From assembly GCF_020531965.1 (NCBI RefSeq), contig NZ_JAJAWH010000003.1, forward strand, positions 124,001 through 188,000: a stretch of 64,000 bases of DNA, written 5' to 3'. The notes under the pieces are model-generated. The model did not search any database and had not been told where the DNA came from. It saw only the letters and a list, made by a program, of their open reading frames with translations. Origin of the DNA: Pseudorhizobium xiangyangii (lineage in GTDB: Bacteria; Pseudomonadota; Alphaproteobacteria; Rhizobiales; Rhizobiaceae). Positions within the stretch are counted from its first letter, which is position 1, and each line of letters starts with the position of its first letter. Both the position numbers and the translations under genes were made by a program. Positions 48,263 through 57,955 of the stretch are shown here, one piece after another.

Positions 48263-48303
48263 ATTTTACGCCTGCCCGCACCGCAGCGGTTGATCTTGCT
48301 CAA
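48263..48303 (-). promoter_or_regulatory. FixK/FNR-like box with properly spaced -10
   Basis: TTGATCTTGCTCAA (48290-48303; TTGAGCAAGATCAA on the minus strand) matches TTGAT-N4-ATCAA at nine of ten positions. TAAAAT on the minus strand (48268-48263) is centred 31 bp away, the spacing of a class II site centred at -41.5. It drives the 58-residue membrane-protein gene. Confidence 0.6.
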
Positions 48304-48441
48304 GCCGGGACGCAACAGGATCGCACGAAGCGGAGCTTCTGAAGCTCACAGTCGACGCCGGCCAGATTTTGTCGTCTTTCGGCCCCGCTTTCGCACCGAA
48401 CAGGCGGGGGACATGAGGTTAGCCGACGGTGGCCGAGTGCG

Positions 48442-48963
48442 TCAGGCAATGCGCTTGTAGAACAACGTGGTGCCACAGAAGCCGCCGTCCGGCCACAACG
48501 CATAGTCGGGGATAACCCCGACACGCTCCCAGCCGAAGCGCGGATAGATCGCCTCGGCGTCGCTGCCGGTCGCCGTGTCTAGCACCAGCAGCGTCCGGCC
48601 CCGGCGCGCAGCCTCGGCTTCGACCGCTTCCATCAGCTTGCGCGCCAACCCGAGCCCGCGTGCGCTGCGATGGACGAGGAGCTTCATCAGGTCGCCCCGA
48701 TGCGGCTGGTTCGGCTTCGACGCCAGTCCCACCTGCACCGTGCCGACCACACGCTCATCCACCTCCGCCACGGCGAGAACAATACCCCCCTCGCCAATGC
48801 CGCGCGCGATATCCCGCCAATAGCCCGCACCGTCCTGTGGCTGGAACGGCAGCATGAAGCCCAGGGATGCGCCGCCATTGATGCAATCGGAGAGGGTCTC
48901 GCACAGGTCGGGTATCGCTGCCCGGGCTTCGTCTGCGTCAAGAATTCGGATCGTCGTCGTCAT
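48442..48963 (-). CDS. GNAT-family N-acetyltransferase
   Basis: The 173-residue protein has LMKLLVHRSARGLGLARKLM (acetyl-CoA motif Q/R-x-x-G-x-G/A) and LVLDTATGSDAEAIYPRFGW followed by FYKRIA. This GNAT type is often encoded next to an XRE-cupin regulator, as here: the regulator ends 20 bp upstream, so they form an operon. ATG 48963 is chosen as the first start after the upstream gene. Confidence 0.92.
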   Translation of the reverse strand: MTTTIRILDADEARAAIPDLCETLSDCINGGASLGFMLPFQPQDGAGYWRDIARGIGEGGIVLAVAEVDERVVGTVQVGLASKPNQPHRGDLMKLLVHRSARGLGLARKLMEAVEAEAARRGRTLLVLDTATGSDAEAIYPRFGWERVGVIPDYALWPDGGFCGTTLFYKRIA

Positions 48964-48983
48964 CTCTGTCGTCTCGTCAGGTT

Positions 48984-49559
48984 TCACCGGCCGCGATCGA
49001 GGATCACCGCGTATCGCGCCGGGCGCTCGGTCGGGTTGTGGAAGTCGAAGGCATCGCCGATGTCCATGAACAGGCAGTCGCCGGGAAACAGCGTGTGCAC
49101 CGTTTCGCCGATGATCATCTGCAGTTCTCCCGCGAAGAGCCACACATGCTGCGTCATCACCCGGCTTTCCTCGCGCGGCGGGAAACTCACCCGCGCACCC
49201 GCCGGAAACTCCACCTCGACGATATCGACGCGGCTCGGCATGCCGGACGGCGAGACCGACCGGCGCAGATAGCCGGTACTAGGGTCACGCCACAGTCGCT
49301 GCTCGCTACGCCGAATGAGCGGCGACGGCGGCCGCTCGTCGTCGGCGAAGAAGGCCGACAGCGTCAGTTCCAGCGCCTCGCAAAGCCGCGCCAGGAGCGC
49401 CGCAGTCGGGCTCGCCTCGGCGCGCTCGATGCGCGAAATCATCGCCCGGCTGACGCCTGAACGCGTCGCCAGCTCGTCCAGCGTCAGGCCATGCGCGATG
49501 CGCAGCGCACGCACCCGTTCGGCCACCGACTTGTCGAAGATATTGTCGCCTGATTCCAT
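48984..49559 (-). CDS. XRE-family regulator with C-terminal cupin
   Basis: The 191-residue protein has an N-terminal helix-turn-helix (VRALRIAHGLTLDELATRSG; SRAMISRIERAEASPTAALL) and a C-terminal cupin beta-barrel (VEFPAGARVSFPPREESRVM; LFPGDCLFMDIGDAFDFHNP), the SutR/PuuR-like layout. The cupin probably binds a small ligand. It is co-transcribed with the GNAT gene and may regulate it. Confidence 0.93.
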   Translation of the reverse strand: MESGDNIFDKSVAERVRALRIAHGLTLDELATRSGVSRAMISRIERAEASPTAALLARLCEALELTLSAFFADDERPPSPLIRRSEQRLWRDPSTGYLRRSVSPSGMPSRVDIVEVEFPAGARVSFPPREESRVMTQHVWLFAGELQMIIGETVHTLFPGDCLFMDIGDAFDFHNPTERPARYAVILDRGR

Positions 49560-49630
49560 TATTCGAGATTGTCATTCTCCTATAATGGAGTCAACGGCTT
49601 TCTAAAAGGCGGCCCGGAGCCGCCTCGCTG

Positions 49631-50032
49631 TCAGCCGTTCACCTGTGCGATCCAGTCCGTGAGGCTGTAATAGTTGGTAACCCGCGCAACCTTGCCGTCG
49701 CGAATCTCGAAGAAGGCACCAGCAGGCAGGCGGTACGTCTGACCGTTCGCTTCCGGCAGGCCCTCGTCGGTTGCGAGATATTCGCCGTTGACGATGAATT
49801 CGGCGCTTGCACGCGTACCGTCTTCGCTCGCCATGACCACCATATCGGTCAGTCGCTCGCGGTAGCAGCGGTTCATGTGCTCCATGAATGCGGCGAACAC
49901 GCCCTTGCCCACCTGCCGTTCGCCCTGGTTGATGTCATGCACGACATCGTCCGTCAGGAGCGCGAGAAACGCATCCATGTCTTGCGCATTGAAGGCATCG
50001 TAATAGGCGCGGATGGTATCGGTGGCAGTCAT
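49631..50032 (-). CDS. ketosteroid isomerase-related (SnoaL/NTF2-like) protein
   Basis: The 133-residue protein begins MTATDTIRAYYDAFNAQDMD, with FLALLTDDVVHDINQGERQV and a C-terminal YRLPAGAFFEIRDGKVARVT. This is the compact SnoaL-like fold with aspartate and histidine in the cavity. ATG 50032 has AAGGAGACGTC upstream. It is divergent from the GNAT gene at 50108; activity is unknown. Confidence 0.9.
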   Translation of the reverse strand: MTATDTIRAYYDAFNAQDMDAFLALLTDDVVHDINQGERQVGKGVFAAFMEHMNRCYRERLTDMVVMASEDGTRASAEFIVNGEYLATDEGLPEANGQTYRLPAGAFFEIRDGKVARVTNYYSLTDWIAQVNG

Positions 50033-50107
50033 GACGTCTCCTTGAAAACCCTTGTGCTTGGCGGAAGGACCCGCTGCAGGTATAACCCGGACCATGTCGA
50101 ACTGAAA

Positions 50108-50707
50108 ATGCCTATGACGCTGGAAATCAAAACCTTTTCGGGAACGGACGCCGCGGCCCGCTTTGAAGACGTCGCGCGACTCAGGATCGCCGTCTTCCGC
50201 GACTTTCCCTATCTCTACGACGGCGACCTCGCCCATGAGCGGAAATACCTCGCCACCTATGCGAGGTCCGAAGGCTCGATCTTCGTGCTGGCGATTGACG
50301 GGACCAGGGTCGTCGGTGCCTCGACCGGCACGCCGATGGCGGGGGAAACCGACGAGGTCAAGGCCCCCTTCCTCGCCGCCGGCCGCAATCCCGAAGACTT
50401 TTTCTACTTCGGCGAAAGCATGCTCCTGCCCGCCTATCGCGGCCACGGCATCGGCGTTGCCTTCTTTGCCGAGCGCGAAAAACAGGCCCGCCGCCTCACC
50501 CTGCCGTTTTCCACCTTCTGCGCCGTCGAGCGCCCCGCCGACCACCCGCGCCGCCCTGCAGATTACGTGCCGCTCGACGCCTTCTGGACGAAACGCGGCT
50601 ATCGTCATCACCCCGAGCTGCGCACCACCTTCACCTGGCGCGATCTCGACGAGGCGACAGAGAGCCCGAAACCCCTCTCCTTCTGGATCAAGGACCTGTC
50701 CGTATGA
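50108..50707 (+). CDS. GNAT-family N-acetyltransferase, amidase-linked
   Basis: The 199-residue protein carries LRIAVFRDFPYLYDGDLAHE near the N-terminus and FGESMLLPAYRGHGIGVAFF with the acetyl-CoA-binding R-G-x-G-I/A core. It overlaps the following nitrilase-like gene by ATGA, a GNAT-amidohydrolase pairing found widely in Proteobacteria, suggesting joint handling of an N-acyl compound. An upstream ATG pair (50108, 50114) gives alternative starts. Confidence 0.9.
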   Translation: MPMTLEIKTFSGTDAAARFEDVARLRIAVFRDFPYLYDGDLAHERKYLATYARSEGSIFVLAIDGTRVVGASTGTPMAGETDEVKAPFLAAGRNPEDFFYFGESMLLPAYRGHGIGVAFFAEREKQARRLTLPFSTFCAVERPADHPRRPADYVPLDAFWTKRGYRHHPELRTTFTWRDLDEATESPKPLSFWIKDLSV

Positions 50708-51573
50708 TCAAGCTCGCCGCCTGCCAGTATGCCATCGAACTGATCGAGACCTGGGAGACCTATGAGGCCCACCTCACCGCGCTGGTCGAAGAGGCGGCCA
50801 GTCAGGGCGCACAACTCCTGCTCCTGCCCGAATACGCGGCGCTGGCGCTCACCGGCCAGCTGGACGCCACCACCCGTTCAGACCTGCACGGCTCGATCGC
50901 CGGCATCCAGCCCATCATCCCGCGCTGGCTCGAACTCTGCGAAACACTCGCCCGCAAGCATCGCATCGTCTTCCAACCGGGTTCCGCCCCGGTCCTCGAC
51001 CCGGACGGACAATACCGCAACCGCACCTTCCTGTTCGGCCCGGACGGTCTGATCGGCCGGCAGGACAAGCAGATCATGACCCGATTCGAGCGCGAGCAAT
51101 GGGGCATCGCCGCCGGAACGGACGGCCTCCAGGCTTTCGACACGCCGCTCGGAAAACTCGGCATCCTGATCTGCTATGACAACGAATTCCCGATGCTCGG
51201 CCGCAGGCTTGCCGAACTCGGTGTCGAACTGGTGCTGGCGCCATCCTGTACCGATACGCTTGCCGGCAGCTACCGGGTGCGGATCGGCGCCCAGGCACGG
51301 GCACTGGAAAACCAGTATGCGGTGCTTTCCTCGCCGACTGCCGGCACCGCGCCATGGTCACCGGCGCTCGACGAGAACCACGGCCGCGCTGCCCTCTACG
51401 TCCCCTCCGACTACGGCATGCCGCCCTCCGGCATCGTCGCCGAGAGCCCGCAGAATACCGTCCGCGAGAGCGGCTGGCTGATCGTCGACATCGACCTTGC
51501 GAACGTCGCGCGCCTGCGGACCGAAGGCCAGGTTGCCACCCGGCGCGACTGGCCAGAACAGTTCACACAATAA
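50704..51573 (+). CDS. carbon-nitrogen hydrolase (nitrilase superfamily)
   Basis: The 289-residue enzyme has the Glu-Lys-Cys triad of the superfamily: E in LLLLPEYAALALTG, K in LIGRQDKQIMTRFEREQWGI, and C in LGILICYDNEFPMLGRRLAE, with LVLAPSCTDTLAGSYRVRIG after it. It hydrolyses an amide or nitrile; the substrate is unknown. Coupled to the GNAT gene by ATGA. Confidence 0.94.
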   Translation: MIKLAACQYAIELIETWETYEAHLTALVEEAASQGAQLLLLPEYAALALTGQLDATTRSDLHGSIAGIQPIIPRWLELCETLARKHRIVFQPGSAPVLDPDGQYRNRTFLFGPDGLIGRQDKQIMTRFEREQWGIAAGTDGLQAFDTPLGKLGILICYDNEFPMLGRRLAELGVELVLAPSCTDTLAGSYRVRIGAQARALENQYAVLSSPTAGTAPWSPALDENHGRAALYVPSDYGMPPSGIVAESPQNTVRESGWLIVDIDLANVARLRTEGQVATRRDWPEQFTQ

Positions 51574-51668
51574 AACGAGCAATTTCGCCCGTGAAATCCG
51601 CCAATTTATCGCAAATGCCCTGCACTACCCGCTAGGCGGCCACACCACTCACTGCTATATCGCGAGCC

Positions 51669-53495
<1,827 letters not shown>

Positions 53496-53503
53496 GGAAT
53501 ATA

Positions 53504-53528
53504 AGCGGGCGTCTTTCACGCCCGCTTT
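53504..53528 (+). terminator. terminator of lepA
   Basis: AAGCGGGCGT-CTTTC-ACGCCCGCTT is a perfect 10-bp stem, eight bases after the stop, with TTTCGG following. Confidence 0.85.
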
Positions 53529-53658
53529 CGGCCATGGCAGGCCAATAAATTCCCTGATCTGGCGACGAATGATCGTCAGGGATAGTGGCGTATCCCGGCA
53601 TAGCTGGGACCGTCGAACCAATCCGAAAAGAAGCATGTGCGGCGGTGGCTGCTGACGC

Positions 53659-53985
53659 CTACATCGCCGGGGGCCGATAGCGAACCGACTTTGCCTTTCC
53701 CAAGGCTTGGATCGTATCCTCGACACTGAGGAGGACCGTGGTCTCAAAGGCGCTTACCGCACCTCCGGCGCCGACCGCAAGCGAGACAGCCGCCATCGAT
53801 ACGTTGTCGGGAGCCTCCCAGAGGCTCCAACCATCATGCTCGCCGAAAGCGTACCAGAAACCGTGAAGCTTCCCGCCCACGGATTCAATGTACGTCCGTG
53901 CCGCCTCCCTTCGATCCTCGGGGTTTTCGATCATGCGCGCCCAGGTCTCGGGCGTGTAGCTGAAGCGCGTGAGAAACATGGCCAT
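53659..53985 (-). CDS. GYD-domain protein
   Basis: The 108-residue protein begins MAMFLTRFSYTPETWARMIE and has VGGKLHGFWYAFGEHDGWSL with WEAPDNVSMAAVSLAVGAGG, the GYD-domain pattern (here GEHDG). The fold is a dimeric ferredoxin-like alpha/beta barrel of unknown biochemical role. ATG 53985 follows AGGAGGC. Confidence 0.9.
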   Translation of the reverse strand: MAMFLTRFSYTPETWARMIENPEDRREAARTYIESVGGKLHGFWYAFGEHDGWSLWEAPDNVSMAAVSLAVGAGGAVSAFETTVLLSVEDTIQALGKAKSVRYRPPAM

Positions 53986-54145
53986 GACTTGCCTCCTCCA
54001 TCACAGGCCAATCCAGTTAACGCCCGGCCCGGGACGAACGCGAGTCATTTTGATTTGGAGGCCCGGTGGATTGCTTCCCCTCGCCCCCTGCAGCCGGAAG
54101 CCGTGAACAGAGAGCCCATCCGGTACGGGTGGCACCCCATCCTCC

Positions 54146-54280
54146 CGTCATTCCTGTGCTTGTCACAGGAATCCAGCAGCGCCACGTCGGCGGCGCCCAA
54201 GGCTCAACGAGCGACAGAAAAGAGTTCTCTCGCCGCGCAGACCCGCGGCGGCTGGATCCCGGCCCAAGGCCGGGATGACG
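54146..54280. repeat. palindromic intergenic repeat (MITE/REP-like)
   Basis: The ends CGTCATTCCTGTG... and ...GGCCGGGATGACG are an inverted pair. Each arm is itself a hairpin (ATTCCTGTG/CACAGGAAT; ATCCCGGCC/GGCCGGGAT), and ATCCAGC pairs with GCTGGAT inside. This dyad layout and the CGTCATTCC...GGGATGACG ends match a dispersed intergenic repeat familiar in alphaproteobacterial genomes. Confidence 0.7.
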
Positions 54281-54741
54281 AGGAGAGAGGTTGCCCCTCC
54301 ACGCCCTCTCGCCATCCCACTCCGCCAAAAAACCGCACATCCACCCACCAGAAATCAACCACTTACCCCTATCCGCATCCCCCGCCCCTAAAACCTGTGC
54401 CTACAATCGCCCCGTTCCGCCCTCGGATACACCGGCAGGCGTGCCAGCGAGGCGAGGCCGGCGCGGGGCGTGGGGGTGAGACGCAAAACCCTACGATCCG
54501 GGTCCGTGTGAAAATGGTTTCCCTCCGGCGACACGGGGGAAGCGGGAAGGTCACGGACCGGCCACCCGCTTCTGATGCCCGAAAGAGCGCGCCGGGCGTG
54601 CCTGTGCGGCACACATGAGGGCTCGACGGATGGTTTCGCCGGATTCTTTCAAAGTCCGCCGAGAACATCGGGAAGCCGGCGGCCAAAGCCGTCCGGACGA
54701 GCCTTTGCAGAGAAACCGGAGTCACGGGCAGAAACCGCCGA

Positions 54742-54802
54742 ACGGGGCGCTGAGAGGTGCCACCTAAACCAAAACCTTACGAGGCAGCTTTCAGCGCCCC
54801 GT
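54742..54802. ncRNA. candidate structured RNA of unknown class
   Basis: ACGGGGCGCTGA (54742-54753) pairs perfectly with TCAGCGCCCCGT (54791-54802) around a 37-base loop that contains AGGTGCCACCT. No T tract follows on either side, so it is not a simple terminator. tmRNA, RNase P, SRP and 6S hallmarks were not found. The strand is unknown. Confidence 0.3.
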
Positions 54803-54875
54803 CCGAATTTAGAAGTTTTGGGATCGCCAAGGGAGAAGTCCGTCTTGTTCGTAGCCGCGGTGCAACGGTATGCGC

Positions 54876-54911
54876 AAAGAAAAAGCCGCCCGCCTGAAAG
54901 GCGGACGGCTT
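54876..54911 (-). terminator. terminator of the Pro/Ala-rich membrane protein gene
   Basis: On the minus strand a 12-position stem (AAGCCGTCCGCC with one G-U type mismatch against GGCGGGCGGCTT) is followed by TTTTTCTTT, 25 bp after the stop. Confidence 0.88.
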
Positions 54912-54935
54912 ACGAAGGTATCGGCAAGCGACGGT

Positions 54936-55268
54936 TTAGCCGCCGTTACCAGCCGGGGCAGCTGGAGCTGCCGGCGAAGCCGGTGCGGCATCATTGGTTG
55001 CACCGCCCGGTGCTGCGGGGGTCATGGGAGCCGGGACCGGCGCCGTGTCACTTGCTTCCGGGGTCGTCGTCGAGGACGTGGTTGCCGGGTCGGTACCCGG
55101 TTCGCCGCCCATATTGCCCCAGATGAAGGCGCCGATCAGAAGCACGGCCAGAACGGCTACCCACGGCACCCAGGAGGCACCGCTCTTGCGGGTCTCGATG
55201 GTGTTGTTCACGAGGTCCGGCCGGCGGTCATGCAGGTCGGGACGGGTGTCATTCGGGTCATAGGTCAT
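54936..55268 (-). CDS. single-span membrane protein with Pro/Ala/Thr-rich tail
   Basis: The 110-residue protein has a cytosolic N-terminus (MTYDPNDTRPDLHDRRPDLV), one helix (SWVPWVAVLAVLLIGAFIWG) and a low-complexity Thr/Pro/Ala-rich periplasmic tail. ATG 55268 has GGAGGAAGA upstream and a near-consensus EcfG promoter. It is probably a stress-induced envelope protein of unknown function. Confidence 0.75.
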   Translation of the reverse strand: MTYDPNDTRPDLHDRRPDLVNNTIETRKSGASWVPWVAVLAVLLIGAFIWGNMGGEPGTDPATTSSTTTPEASDTAPVPAPMTPAAPGGATNDAAPASPAAPAAPAGNGG

Positions 55269-55298
55269 GAGTTCTTCCTCCGTTAAACCTGGCAGGAA

Positions 55299-55324
55299 AA
55301 CGGCGACTCACGGAAATTTGTTCC
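55299..55324 (-). promoter_or_regulatory. EcfG-type promoter
   Basis: On the minus strand GGAAC (55324-55320) and CGTT (55302-55299) are separated by 17 bp, the general-stress consensus, with the start codon 30 bp downstream. Confidence 0.65.
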
Positions 55325-55363
55325 GCGCTGCTTTCAAATGACTGAAGTTGCTGGGTTTTTTCT

Positions 55364-56881
55364 CTACTCGCCGCGCGGGAACCGCTGGCTTTCCTCCAGC
55401 ACATTGAGGTCCATATGGTTGCGCATGTAGCGTTCCGAGGCCCGTTGCAGCGGCTGGTAGTCCCACGGATAATAGGCCCCGTTGCGCAGGGCCTCGTAGA
55501 CCACGTGCCGGCGCGCTTGGCTTTCGCGAACCGCGGCATCATACCGACCAAGGTCCCACTGCTCGCCCGCCAGAGTGGTCAGCCTCACCATTTCCTCCCC
55601 ATGGGCGGGATCGTCCGCGAGGTTCCTCAGTTCGGCGGGGTCTGCCTCCAGGTCGATGAGGATCGGCGGATCCACCTCGCAGAGCGTCAGCTTGTAGCGA
55701 CCGTCCCGGATGGCGACGAGGGGCGAAACCGATCCTTCGGCGGCATATTCCATCGGGACCGGTGCCCGGCCACCCTTGGCCGCAGCCAGCGGGGCCAGGT
55801 CCTCGCCATCGGTCCAGGGGGCAAGCTGGCCGATATCTATACCGGCGAGCGCCGCGATCGTCGGGCAGACGTCCAGTGTGGAGACCGGTTGTTCGACAAG
55901 GCCGGGCTGCCAGCCGGGAGCCGCAATCATCAGGGGCACGCGGGCAGAACCCTCGAAGAAATTCATCTTGAACCACAAGCCGCGGTCGCCCAGCATGTCG
56001 CCATGGTCGGAAACAACGAGGATCGCCGTGTTCTCAGCCATCCGGCTGCGCTCGAGCACGTCGAGGATCTCGCCGACCTTTTCGTCGATGTACGAGATAT
56101 TGGCGAAGTAGCCGCGCCGGGCGCGCCGGATTTCCTCGCTGGAGATATCGAAGGCCGTGTGGTCGCAGGCGTCCATCAAACGCTTCGAATGCGGATCCTG
56201 CTCGTCATAGGGAATGGCGGGTATCGCCGGGTCGAGTTCCGGGCAGTCCTCGTACAGATCCCAGAACTTGCGCCGTGCGACATAGGGATCGTGCGGATGG
56301 GTGAAGCTGACTGTGAGGAGCCAGGGCCGCTCATCCTGGCCGCGAGACAGATCGTAGAGCTTGCGCGTCGCGTTGTAGGCAACCTCGTCGTCATACTCCA
56401 TCTGGTTGCTGATCTCGGCCACCCCTGCCCCGGTCACGGAACCGAGGTTGTGGTACCACCAGTCGATCCGCTCGCCGGGCCTGGTGTAGTCGGGGGTCCA
56501 GCCGAAATCTGCCGGGTAGATATCCGTCGTCAGCCGCTCCTCGAAACCGTGCAACTGGTCCGGTCCGACGAAATGCATCTTGCCGGACAGTGCCGTCTGG
56601 TAACCCGCCCGGCGCAGATGATGCGCAAAGGTCGGGATGTCCGAGGCGAACTCAGCCGCATTGTCATAGACGCGGGTGCGGCTCGGCAGCTGCCCGGACA
56701 TGAAGGAGGCGCGTGCCGGTGCACAGAGAGGGCTGGCCGTATAGGCGTTGGCAAAGCGCACGGAGCGCTTCGCCAACGACTTCAGATGCGGCGCATGAAG
56801 AAAGTCTGCGGGACCATCCGGAAAGAAGGTCCCGTTCAACTGATCCACCATCAGGATCAGCACATTCGGTCGTGTCTGCAC
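55364..56881 (-). CDS. betC: choline-sulfatase
   Basis: The 505-residue sulfatase hydrolyses choline-O-sulfate to choline. The formylglycine signature PLCAPARASFMSGQ places the modified Cys at residue 53, as in rhizobial BetC. Metal ligands lie in NVLILMVDQLNG and VVSDHGDMLGDRG, and the C-terminal tail (RFPRGE end) is typical. It lies 12 bp downstream of choX, so they form one operon serving osmoprotectant or carbon use. Confidence 0.97.
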   Translation of the reverse strand: MQTRPNVLILMVDQLNGTFFPDGPADFLHAPHLKSLAKRSVRFANAYTASPLCAPARASFMSGQLPSRTRVYDNAAEFASDIPTFAHHLRRAGYQTALSGKMHFVGPDQLHGFEERLTTDIYPADFGWTPDYTRPGERIDWWYHNLGSVTGAGVAEISNQMEYDDEVAYNATRKLYDLSRGQDERPWLLTVSFTHPHDPYVARRKFWDLYEDCPELDPAIPAIPYDEQDPHSKRLMDACDHTAFDISSEEIRRARRGYFANISYIDEKVGEILDVLERSRMAENTAILVVSDHGDMLGDRGLWFKMNFFEGSARVPLMIAAPGWQPGLVEQPVSTLDVCPTIAALAGIDIGQLAPWTDGEDLAPLAAAKGGRAPVPMEYAAEGSVSPLVAIRDGRYKLTLCEVDPPILIDLEADPAELRNLADDPAHGEEMVRLTTLAGEQWDLGRYDAAVRESQARRHVVYEALRNGAYYPWDYQPLQRASERYMRNHMDLNVLEESQRFPRGE

Positions 56882-56893
56882 GTAACGTCTTCC

Positions 56894-57856
56894 TTAGAGC
56901 CCGAGGGCCTCTGTAACGGCTTCCTTAGCCGGCTTGCCGTCGAAGGTGGTGACGCCGGCAAGCCATGGCTCGAAGGCCGCCGGGTTTTCCTTGAGCCAGG
57001 CCTCGGCTGCGTCCTCGGCATCCTCGCCGTCCAGGATTTCGCCCATCAGGACGTTCTCCATCTCGACGGTGAAGGCCAGCTGCTTGAAGAAGGTCGCAGC
57101 GTTGGGGCAACCCTCCGCCCAGCCGGTGCGAGCCAACGTGAAGACTTCGGCGCCGCCGAAGTTCGCACCGAAATAGTCATCGCCGCCCGAGAGATAGCTG
57201 ATGTCGAACTGCTCGTTCATCGGATGCGGCGCCCAGGCGAGGAAGACGATCGACTTGCCTTCCTTGTTGGCGCGCTCGACCTGAGCCAGCATTGCCTGTT
57301 CGCCGGATTCCACCAGTTCCCAGCCCTTGAGGTCGAAATCGCCGGAATCGATCATCTTCTGGATGTTCGTATTGGCGGGAGCGCCCGGTTCGATGCCGTA
57401 GATCTTGCGCTCGAAGCCATCGGCATTCTTCGCAAGATCGGCAAAATCCTTGACGCCCTTCTCTGCCACCGTGGCCGGGACGGCCAGAGTGAACTTCGCG
57501 CCCTCGAGGTTCTTGGTGAGGACTTCAGCAGCCTTGGCGGCATTGAGATCGTCGATGAAGGCCTGCTGCGCGGGCATCCAGTTGCCGAGGAAGACGTCGA
57601 TCTCGCCGTTCTTCATCGATTGGTAGCCGATCGGCACGGAGAGCGTCTTCACGTCGGGCTGGTACCCCAGCGCTTCCAGAAGATATGCGGCCACGCCATT
57701 GGTGGCGGTGATGTCGGTCCAGCCCGGATCGGAAAGGCGGATGACCTTGCAGGCCTCTGCGTCCGCGGCCGACGCGGACAATGGAGCCACCGTCAGAGCG
57801 AGAAGCGCCGTCGTGCAAGCGATGGCACGTGCGGCCAATGTTGAGTGCAGCGTCAT
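56894..57856 (-). CDS. choX: choline ABC transporter substrate-binding protein ChoX
   Basis: The 320-residue periplasmic protein starts with a signal peptide (LAARAIACTTALLALTVAPL) and has the ProX/ChoX pattern: VIRLSDPGWTDITATNGVAA, EIDVFLGNWMPAQ and VFLAWAPHPMNEQFDI, whose tryptophans and aromatic residues form the trimethylammonium cage. choV and choW, for the ATPase and permease, are not in the window. ATG 57856 has AAGGGGAAC upstream. It is divergent from the LysR gene. Confidence 0.96.
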   Translation of the reverse strand: MTLHSTLAARAIACTTALLALTVAPLSASAADAEACKVIRLSDPGWTDITATNGVAAYLLEALGYQPDVKTLSVPIGYQSMKNGEIDVFLGNWMPAQQAFIDDLNAAKAAEVLTKNLEGAKFTLAVPATVAEKGVKDFADLAKNADGFERKIYGIEPGAPANTNIQKMIDSGDFDLKGWELVESGEQAMLAQVERANKEGKSIVFLAWAPHPMNEQFDISYLSGGDDYFGANFGGAEVFTLARTGWAEGCPNAATFFKQLAFTVEMENVLMGEILDGEDAEDAAEAWLKENPAAFEPWLAGVTTFDGKPAKEAVTEALGL

Positions 57857-57871
57857 GCTTGTTCCCCTTCA

Positions 57872-57884
57872 TCTATTTGATAGA
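57872..57884. promoter_or_regulatory. LysR-type T-N11-A box
   Basis: TCTAT-TTG-ATAGA is a perfect palindrome with T-N11-A spacing, between choX and the divergent LysR gene and 15 bp from the choX start. It is a candidate site for that regulator. Confidence 0.45.
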
Positions 57885-57955
57885 CTTATTGAAGCCAACC
57901 GAGAACGGCCTGTAAAGGTCGTGATTTCGAATAACGGCCATAAAGGAGATTTATT

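Larger units (their letters stand above)
53986..54875. other. long non-coding stretch with repeat and structured element
   Basis: No open frame here has a convincing start site or protein-like sequence. The stretch contains the inverted-repeat element at 54146, a very G-poor, C-rich tract on the plus strand (about 54291-54420), and the strong 12-bp stem at 54742-54802. It is unusually long for this gene-dense window and may hold RNA genes or remnants of lost genes. Confidence 0.6.

Noticed and set aside
54420..54880. tmRNA, RNase P or 6S RNA
   Set aside because: No tag-peptide reading frame, no GGTTCGAATC T-arm, no RNase P core boxes and no 6S-like symmetric bubble could be found; only the 12-bp stem stands out.
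55415..57844. Open frame of 809 codons on the plus strand
   Set aside because: It is exactly antisense to betC and choX, which have complete motifs; the codon-position mirror of GC-rich genes explains its length, and it has no SD or recognisable domain.
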